Part shown: in pieces, positions 55,800-64,000 of the stretch | Layout: each line of letters opens with the position of its first letter | How positions within the stretch are numbered: position 1 is the first letter of the stretch | Assembly (NCBI GenBank): GCA_033980235.1 | Contig: CM067067.1 | Span: forward strand, 30,941,451 to 31,005,450 | Source: Diadema setosum | Taxonomy: Eukaryota; Echinodermata; Echinoidea; Diadematoida; Diadematidae | Length of the DNA stretch: 64,000 nucleotides | Direction of reading: 5' to 3' | Program-made: the position numbers and the translations under genes | Notes under the pieces: generated by a model | Told to the model about the DNA's origin: nothing | Seen by the model: only the letters and a program-made list of their open reading frames with translations | Databases searched by the model: none

Positions 55800-57405
55800 C
55801 CTCTTTCAACATGTAGTAAGAACATTCAAGTTACCGTAAATAATGTTGGACTTGAAGGACAAGGCCGCTTGGGTTTAGAATACTAAGCCACAAGTTTGAT
55901 AAGTAGGTCCTTCAAGAGAATGGTTCGACATCACATTCCGTCTCCTTGCCTTCCGATCTGTTAGATGTCTAGCCGTTTGCTTCTAATGCCGTCTTACGAG
56001 TGTTTGTCATCTCTAACATGTCTAATGAGTTCAGCAATAACTTCTAAGGAGAAGAAGTTCTGCGTTTCAATCACTAACCTCCCATCTTATTTAGATTTTA
56101 TAATTTTTCATCATAGTTATGTTTATAATCAAATTAAGGGTTTTATATTGTCAATTTTTAGTTGACAATGATGATGATGATGATGAGTATCCCTCGAACA
56201 ATAACAATATGATTGATTACTGTTTTATCATTCCAATAATCTGTAATATAATCAATTCTGTAATCACTATCACAGTAAGAGTTTTGTATGACGATGGGAC
56301 ACGAAATGAAGCATTAGGGGAAATGCAGCAGTAAAGCTACAGGACAATTTCGATACATAACGGCATCAGTACGGCGGTTCTTTTCTGAAGAAACTGCGTA
56401 ACTCCTAACAGACAAATCCTGTTTTTAAGAAATCTATAAAGACCGCGCTTCGAACATGAATGGAGCTGCTCGAGAAGTCTTATATAATGCCGTGCATAAG
56501 TTACGTAACGAGTCAAGTGTGTACGGAATGACCCCCCTTTCCTCAAGACAATACACATCACTTAACTTTCTTCGGAGCCTATCACAGGCTGCATGAGAAG
56601 CCCTCGGGCCACGATGGGAGAGAGAAATGGGTTGTATCTAGCCCGAGTCTTCCCCGAAGTATTATTTGGGACATTATGAGGAATGCAATCGACAAGACAG
56701 AAAGAATGCAGTTAGCATCAATCGTGTTTATTGTGCATTGTGTTTATTTTGTTTGCCCCATCTCGGAAAGTGACGAACTGAGCGATGCAATGCCAGGCTA
56801 AAGACACACTTCCCCATTTAGATCTGGTGACATCGTGAATACGTGATACGTCGTTAGCGATCTTTTTACAGGCTATCGTATATTGGGATAGTATAGCACG
56901 AGATGGCCAATATGCCATCTATACCCCCTTGCATGTTTATTGTACACATCGCTACAGTGTTGATACAAAGAAACGGGTGAGAGAGCTTTCAGACTGATGT
57001 TCTTGTTGAATGGGGGGCGAAAGAGGAACCTCTCACTGGCCGAGCAAGAAGGCACACACTTATCGTGTTAGATTACAGCCTCGTCCGTCACCGAACATCG
57101 ATTACACTCTTTTCCGCTATATGACATGGCGAAAAGTTGGCAGAATTGGAGGTAACAAACCTCTCATTGCACCCCTCATCAGTTCTTGCGAATGGTTACC
57201 CTTTCGAATGAGATGGGATCTCATACCTTTGAATACCGCATTTCACCTTGTATACAATGCACTTTCGTGTAGATCTGCCTCGTCCGGTCAAATTATGAGC
57301 AAGGGCGGAACCACTCTTAACATGACGAAATATTTGAAACAATATTTGATGATAAATCATAACAGTAGTAGTATCAAACTGCAGAACGAAATTAAATGTG
57401 CACAC
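55800..57405. other. Gene-free stretch
   Basis: No gene recognised. (GAT)n at 56168-56187. A 155-codon frame at 57010-57477 overlaps the start of a MITE and has no conserved motif. Confidence 0.35.
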
Positions 57406-57409
57406 AATA

Positions 57410-57820
57410 AGCCAGTTCGGAGTTCCGCTTTGCGCATGAGCAGAAAAAAGGTCATTCGTACCAACAAGCATCTGTGATGTAACGATTATTCATGTAATCC
57501 TTGTAAATGCTGTTTACCAGCACGTCCACCTGACAGCAAAAGTGGTATTAGGCAATATCCATAGAAATAGATTGTTAATACATTCAATGCAAAATAATGA
57601 AATGAATGCTTTCCCAAACGTTAATTGACGGATCATTCTGGTCTTATACGCAAGTTCGTTCTTTGTTTGAATAGGATTGATGAATCCTAACAACTTAATT
57701 GTTACGTAAAGCTTAAGCATTATTTCGCTCTGAAAACGAGTGAAGTGCTCCTGAAATCTACTAAGGAAAAAGAAAGGTCATTCGTACCAACGTGCTCATG
57801 AGTTAACTCCGAACTGGCTT
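57410..57820. mobile_element. MITE with AAGCCAGTTCGGAGTT ends
   Basis: AAGCCAGTTCGGAGTT (from 57410) is inverse to AACTCCGAACTGGCTT (ending 57820), with TA on the outside of each. An internal block AAGGTCATTCGTACCAAC occurs in the same orientation at both ends (57449-57467 and 57774-57791). So the terminal parts contain both inverted and direct repeats. About 410 bp, non-coding. Confidence 0.7.
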
Positions 57821-57824
57821 ATGA

Positions 57825-58670
57825 TGTCACTATGTTCACTATAAGTCATGTTCGTATGTTGTCAGTGTATACTCACCTCTTCTCCAGGTGCCGAAATGTT
57901 GAAACCAACCGTTTGCCCGAATTTGAGCAGATAACGTTAAGAAGCCAATGATATAGAGATTAAGGCATACTTCTACAGGGTTACAGACTTATTAGCTTTA
58001 CAACGCATGTGTAATATATACAGGGAATGTTACGTCACCCAGTCATTATTGGAGATCACATACTAATGTTGGATAATACTTGACTGATTTCCGCTAATTG
58101 GTCTCTGTTCAGCCCAATACATCGCAGCTTTATCGACTTGTCTGTTGACAAACTAATCCTGCTACCTCTTGTAGTACAGTGTATGGGTCTTAATTATGTC
58201 ATTAAGTGTAGGCTCTTTACAATAGCAGATATGGTGGTCTGTGTAACTGCAAAATAATACACAACTTGTTATGTCGTCATAACTCACACATTTTCCAACC
58301 GTCACAAGAAAGGCTTATAACAAGAATGAGTTGAAACTGCCTATTGTGTATCAAGTTAGACTGAACGTTTATTATTGTGCAGTCTCTCGTATCCATCGAC
58401 AGGTAAGCCATAAGAACAGGAAAGCTCCGCATCACAAATAAATCTCATTCCATACACCTCTTGACCTTTACCTTTTTTTTTATTCATTTTTTTTTTCAAT
58501 TCAGGATTTGATTTCATTTTCAACAGAGCACAAATTGATTAGGTATGGAAATGAGACAAAAATACAGTGAAGTTAGTTTGCAAAATCAACCTTTACCTGC
58601 CATTGCAAAGAAAGGTAAGGTTAAAAAATGTTCTTTGAAAATTGAGGGACCAACTAAAAAGCAGTGCTTG
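57825..58670. other. Gene-free stretch
   Basis: No gene, terminal repeat or RNA signal was recognised in this 850-bp AT-rich segment. Confidence 0.35.
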
Positions 58671-58673
<3 letters not shown>

Positions 58674-58737
<64 letters not shown>

Positions 58738-58773
58738 TATATATATATATGTGTGTGTGTGTGTACATATATA

Positions 58774-58832
<59 letters not shown>
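58674..58832. repeat. (AT)n microsatellite with a GT interruption
   Basis: Two long AT runs (58674-58750 and 58769-58832) around a GTGTGTGTGTGTAC segment. YIYIYI frames here are artefacts. Confidence 0.9.
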
Positions 58833-58834
<2 letters not shown>

Positions 58835-59388
58835 ACAGATACAGATGTTACTCCTCTGTATATTCTTAAAATATTACTTTATTGATCTCATTCAAGACAT
58901 CATGAACGTTACAATCATATTTTATTCTATCATTCTGATGTTTTTATAAAGAAGTTGTTCAGTCTGTTGAGTTAATCTTGAACGTGGAGTGGCTTTAAAC
59001 CTTAGCAGCCGACCTTGGGTTACCTGGAGCAAACTCCAACATTGAAGTCTCGCCTCCACCTCAACCAGCGCGCACGCAGGCTCGAGCGTCACGCTGCCGT
59101 AATTTCCAGAGGCGTACACGTGTTTTCACGTGCTTTGAAAAATCGATGCTTTCTATGGGCGACTTCAAGAAACTTAATCCGGTCTGTACACGGTCCCTGT
59201 GCACTTCGACCACTGTCAGTTGACAGTGTAAGGTAGCTGCATTTATAATCATCAATGTCCCAATTTCACTACATTGGTATGTACATAAGTTTTCTTGTAA
59301 TAGAAAAAAAAATGTCACCCCATCTTTCTTGTCAGCTTGAGAGAATAAAACTTTGAGATAATTACCCTTCATATCCTGTTCATAGTAA
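58835..59388. other. Gene-free stretch
   Basis: A somewhat CpG-rich part lies near 59050-59200 (CAGCGCGCACGCAGGCTCGAG). No gene recognised. Confidence 0.35.
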
Positions 59389-59390
59389 CA

Positions 59391-59640
59391 GGAACATTAC
59401 CCGACGATGTATGGTAACTTGTTTTAGTGGGGATTGTCCGGAGCATTACCCGACGATGTATGGTAACTTGTTTTAGTGGGGATTATCCGGAGCATTACCC
59501 GACGATGTATGGTAACTTGTTTTAGTGGGGATTGTCCGGAGCATTACCCGACGATGTATGGTAACTTGTTTTAGTGGTGATTGTCCGGAGTATTACACGA
59601 TGATGCATAATGGTAACTTGTTTCAGCGGGGATTGTCCGG
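59391..59640. repeat. Minisatellite, 49-bp period, five copies
   Basis: Unit starts CGACGATGTATGGTAACTTG and continues TTTTAGTGGGGATTGTCCGG-AGCATTACC. Copies begin at 59402, 59451, 59500, 59549 and 59598. The first three repeats are nearly identical; the last is diverged (CGATGATGCATAATGG). 49 is not a multiple of three, so it is not a coding repeat. Confidence 0.92.
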
Positions 59641-61549
59641 AGATGATCATAATATTGTTCACAGAACATTATTGAAATCGTGTCTTTGGTCGATGATTTA
59701 TCAAGTTCCACCTCTTTCCCCTAAAAACCATATTTGCTATGTAGGCTATCACAAGGCAAACAATATTACCTACTAGGATATCTCTCGTTCTTAGGGATTC
59801 CATGGTAGGCAAGGAAATTTGTTGATGGTTTGTGTACATGTCAATGGGCAATTTGTAAAACTCTTGGGAAACTCACCATCTCTGCCAATTGAAGTGCTAT
59901 AGTATGCGGTTGTGACAAACCTCACTGATTAGGAAAAATATGAGAATCTTAATAATCAAATATTTTTTTTTGTTTAGGCCTGATTTTGATTAAACTACTA
60001 CCAGTCTGTTCGTGTTATTCTTTACTCTACTCATTTTATACATAGTGTGGCTTTACCCTTCGTGGGGTGGGTGCCCAAGGCCTAGTTTTTCCTACATATA
60101 GGAGAACGCGTCAGTCCCAAGCGATCTGCGTATAATATTATAATACTTTCAAAGACATACAAAGATTCGACGTTTCCCTCGGCCGAACCTCAGCAGTATA
60201 GTCGACCTACGAAGTACAGTGAGCTGCGTGTGAGATATCTTGTTCCGGCTCAGGCTGGGTGTCGAGTGGACCTATAACCGCTCAACCTTTTGTAAGCGAA
60301 CTTCACTGAGCTTCAAGTGGGCACAAGTGTACCTCGCAGCCAGCGGAATACGCTCTTGTCTGCGGAAATATTATATATAGAGTAATGCCGGCAAATCATG
60401 TCTGTGCGATAGTATCGAACAAAATGTATGTCCTATAAAAGATCTAGCAAACTCAAAACTGTGTTCTCTTCAAGCTCTTAAAGGCAGGTATGGATTCTGC
60501 GGAATGAATCCATGTCTGCTAACGGATAAATTGTCACAGATATTACTCATTGGATTTCTCAGTAATGATTGACACATGATGTTCTTATACATGTTAATGT
60601 TTGGAGAGATGAGTTGGATACTGAGACTGAGACTTATAAAATAAAATAATTGGATTAACGTGTAGGCTCATTCTTCAAGCTGTGTTCACTATCCTGCGTG
60701 GATGAATCACATACATCGTACTAGGATCGAAATTTCGGAAGAGTCTAAATACCGCACTGATATCGATGGTATAATACTTAGGTGCAAATCCATCTCAGAG
60801 TAAACATGCATATAACTTTGGCACACCACAACAATTTAACGTTGAGCACACATCGATTTAGGTCCTAAATGACTGTATTATGATGTCATAATAAGCGAAT
60901 CGATTCAGAACGAGAAATGATAGACGTGAACGTTTCGTGGTTGGGGAGCAATGATAACGCATTAAACTGGCCTCGCGCTGCAGAAAGGTGTCAAAACTTA
61001 ACACCTCCCGAAGAAGTTCCATCCCGTAGTTCTTATGGTGATGTAACGATTTACTGGACTTCCATTCTGGCTCTTTAAAACAAAAGACAGATGGCTGGAA
61101 ATGCGTTCCATTCCCATTACCCCACCCCCTCCCCCACCCACTTAAACTCCCCATTCCCCCGTCACTACACATCAGTGAGTAAGAGCCAGAAGCTCCTACT
61201 CCTTTTGACCATGAATCAATAAAAGGATCTGGAGATTAGGCGATTATGACACACTAGAGTGAGACCGTTGGGGAATATCTAATCGCCGACACCTTTTTTT
61301 TTCTTTCTTTATGTATTGAACAAAAATGCATCTAACACGCTTCTTGTCAATAACCACGGGTGATAAGACTGACGTGGCTGATCAATGCAACTGACGAAAC
61401 GTTCACAGGGCATGGTCATTATTTTACGTACAATTAGAATGATACTCATAAAGTGTGCGTGACTTTGTGTATGTAACATCCAAGAGGGGGGGGGGGGGGC
61501 GAGAGAGAGAGAGAGTTAGTAAGAAAGGAATCTGTAAGTCAATACACAC

Positions 61550-61550
<1 letters not shown>
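59641..61550. other. Gene-free stretch
   Basis: No gene recognised. A more CpG-rich patch lies near 60160-60360. A G-run occurs at 61486-61498, followed by (GA)n. Confidence 0.35.

Positions 61551-61556
<6 letters not shown>

Positions 61557-61592
<36 letters not shown>
61557..61592. repeat. (AC)n microsatellite
   Basis: About 17 AC units, just left of a MITE remnant. Confidence 0.9.
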
Positions 61593-61594
<2 letters not shown>

Positions 61595-61639
61595 TCACTT
61601 TTTTTAATACACGCACCGTAAATAAATATATATAATATA

Positions 61640-61850
61640 CAGTGGACCCCAGTTATATAGAGTCCTTGGGACGGGCAGCTTTCTTTCGTTATATCGAAAT
61701 TTCGTTGTAACCGAACAAATAAACAATTTAAAAAAAAAAAAAACAGAGCGGATAATGTTGCGGCCTGAATTTTCAGTGCAAAGACTTCGAGCTAGAACAT
61801 TCTCTCCAGGCTTCACATTGAAACACTTCAAGGACCCCAGCACATTTCAT
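61640..61850. mobile_element. Pogo/Tigger-like MITE remnant
   Basis: TA-CAGTGGACCCCAGTTATA at the left matches the termini of the two MITEs in the MEIOC introns. GTCCTTGGGACGGGCAGC matches (inverse) their internal GCTGCCAGTCCCAAGGAT block, and TTCGTTGTAACCGAAC lies nearby. The right end is not clear, so the boundary is approximate. Confidence 0.6.
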
Positions 61851-61854
61851 CGGA

Positions 61855-64000
61855 ATTTACTTTCCAAAGTGCTTTCCGGTTCTGCATCCGTCCTGGCTAT
61901 CTGTTAATCACTTTTCTGAGAAATCCACAGAGGGGATGATATTTCTTCTCATTTCTGTCCTTTTTTTTTTCCTCTTGTCCGTCCCTTGGGTGTTTTGGGT
62001 CGAGTCGATCTACAGGTAACAATGAATATTCAGGAGGAGTTTTCAGTGAGGGGTTCAAATACGAAGCTTAAATGTATCCTATTTCCAATTTTGCTGGAAT
62101 GGCATTCGGCTGATGTAATTTTCGGTGTCTGTCATGGAACGAGAAATTCAATCCGGGTTTTTGATTGATACCAGTAGACTACTCTGCGCGCTACAACTGA
62201 ATTCATCCCCACCCGACTCATCCCTCCTCCTCCCCCTCCACCTCCTCCTTCTCCTCCTCCTCCTCCTACTCTTCTCCATACCCCTCTCTTCCTCCTTTTC
62301 TTCTCTCTCTATCTGTCTGTCTGTCTGTCTTTCCCTCCCTCTCCCCCGTCACCTCTTTTTCTAACCTCATGTGTTTGCATTGTACTTTGGGATTCTGAGG
62401 GTGCCGGGGGAGCAAAATGCACTTTTATATAAGTTACGTTGTTTAGTTCCGAAAACATCACACGTCATATAAAAATCATAATAGTAATGATAATATAATT
62501 TAATTTTTGTCAGGTTTTGGCAACGATTCAATGGAAAACTTTGAGGCATTGACATAGTCAGCTCACTCATTGCACACTCATATATTAACAGCTCAAAAAC
62601 TGATAGACAGATGAAACTTTAGAGAATGGTAATAGTTGCGTATATAGCATTGTATAGGCAACTGGTTCCTCGATTTAACCATTCATATTCCTCGAGAGTC
62701 AGCTAGGGTCGTGACGTTATGTTGTTATTGTTAGCTTTTAAGAAGACAAGATCTTTGCAGTACAACAACAAGAAATTACTGACCAGTACTTCACAAACTG
62801 TCAGGGGTAAAAACATGGATTGCGAGTGCTTTTTACTGTGATATTAGCAGGTATGATACGTTTCTCCTTTGAAAAGTCCCTTATCATGCAGGTAGGTAAC
62901 AGGCAATGACTAGCAAAAACAGATGCACCATAACAAAATAGGCTCGCACCTCTCTGGTGTTGAAGCTGTGTCTGATAGCACTGGCAAATTTTGTTTGATT
63001 TGTTTTGTTTTGTTTTGTTTTTATATTAAACCTAGACTTTATTATCTAATCGCAACACCTGAATTTTTTCTTCTGTCGAATTTCTTTAGCTTCCAATATA
63101 AATCACCTTGTAAAAAAAAAAAGCTAAAGCAAGATTAGATTTAAACGCCTACTTTTTAAAGAATAATGTGTATCAAATTAATGCACCTTTTTAGTCCTAC
63201 ATTATTATGAGAAACGAGAAATTATGTGAAATATTAGGCCCATACATGTTAACATGTTCCTATAATCTATTGATCATCGCGATCAGGTGAGAGGCGAGAT
63301 ATTAAGAGAGTGTGTTATTGTTGTTGTTTTAAAGAACGAAAGGAGAGAGAGAGAAAAAATGGGGCCCTATACAAATAATTTGCCCCAGACAGCACTTATC
63401 ACAGTGTGTTATTCAGTGATTTGCAATAACACAATATCATTTTCTGCTCTTCAATATGTTCGTTTTATCTGGAGAAAAAAGGATGACTCTGAGACGGATA
63501 CTCTCTTTATTATTTTTCTGGAATGAGATTTTTTTTTTCTTCATCATGTCAGATACATAAAGGAACCCACTGAAACCTAATCATTGCGCAACATCATTAC
63601 CTGAATATGGGGGTCTTTGCTAACTTTGCATGATTTTCCCTCTTCTCTGATGACGCTTTTGTTTGACATTTAATAGCTAAACTGACTACGTTGTCAGAAT
63701 AAGAGGCGAACCATTTCAAACATTTAGAATGCACATTCCTTCCGTGAATTGGTTAAATTTTGAACTCTGGCAGTCCTTGTGCTGAAAATATTCAAACCTT
63801 ATTCTGACAATGTTCTTTTCGTAATAATGTGCAACACTACGTAGTCCAAGATCGCATAGAATGAAGGCAGAGCTGTATTTTCGCCATGCGAAAATTAGAT
63901 CGCGACGACAAGAAGCACGGGGTAAGTTGTTCAAACATTTTATACAACGTCGCGGTTGGTTCTACGGGGACAATTAAAAGGTGGCGTAAATGGCCAAGTA
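61855..64000. other. Gene-free stretch to the window end
   Basis: No gene recognised. (CTC)n/(TCTG)n pyrimidine-rich sequence at 62219-62345, TTTTG repeats at 62994-63022. Several frames of 60-79 codons have no recognisable motif. Confidence 0.35.

Noticed and set aside
55531..55825. Ser/Pro-rich frames of 76-94 codons
   Set aside because: Three overlapping frames across a purine tract; composition artefact.
57010..57477. 155-codon open frame
   Set aside because: No recognisable domain, and its end runs into the terminal repeat of a MITE.
58545..58949. 134-codon frame rich in YIYIYI
   Set aside because: Translation of an AT microsatellite.
59391..59640. CRISPR-like array
   Set aside because: The whole 49-bp unit repeats without unique spacers and the context is eukaryotic; it is a minisatellite.

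Overview
This 64 kb window is eukaryotic, AT-rich and full of repeats. It most likely comes from a marine invertebrate deuterostome, and an echinoderm is my best guess. The reasons are one intron-rich animal gene, several families of non-LTR retrotransposons, many small inverted-repeat elements, abundant dinucleotide microsatellites, and tracts rich in TAGGCCTA and AACGTTAG. The taxon is an inference from texture and gene content; no marker gene fixes it.

The one confident host gene lies on the + strand at about 26961-33816. It has eight coding exons with consensus splice sites and compatible phases, and encodes a protein of about 670 residues. I identify it as an orthologue of MEIOC, the meiosis-specific coiled-coil protein that partners the RNA helicase YTHDC2. 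The C-terminal MEIOC domain is carried by exons 4 (end) to 8. Its introns hold two pogo/Tigger-like MITEs, a tRNA-derived SINE with a target-site duplication, and another small inverted-repeat element.

Layout. 1-3400: decayed LINE (endonuclease plus reverse transcriptase, minus strand). 3633-4778: TIR element. 4850-6033: two tandem GC-rich MITEs. 7843-8589: lone L1-type ORF1 (minus). 9661-15918: large foldback element whose arms are built from units full of nuclear-receptor half-sites. 15930-17030: dispersed repeat and duplicated CTT-microsatellite segments. 18183-20189: second foldback element with a nested MITE. 20473-21228: 5'-truncated LINE (minus). 21520-21960: CpG-rich patch. 22080-23830: tract packed with short palindromes. 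23990-25815: eleven-unit array of about 164 bp, each unit carrying an RFX X-box-like palindrome. 26961-33816: MEIOC. 37690-40595: AT tracts, a perfect hairpin, and a TIR element with eight copies of a 15-16 bp motif. 41850-43575: LINE fragment split by a TIR insertion. 46205-48665: degenerate dispersed repeat split by a foldback MITE. 48670-64000: mostly single-copy non-coding sequence with scattered microsatellites, a 49-bp minisatellite and two more MITEs.

No operon or multi-gene system is present. The most interesting features are structural: the X-box array upstream of a meiosis gene, the foldback element with arrayed DR4/IR1-like hormone response elements, and the element carrying the CGGTAACTCACGTTAC repeat. 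Most of the many other open frames lie in microsatellites, transposons or unconserved sequence and are not annotated as genes.
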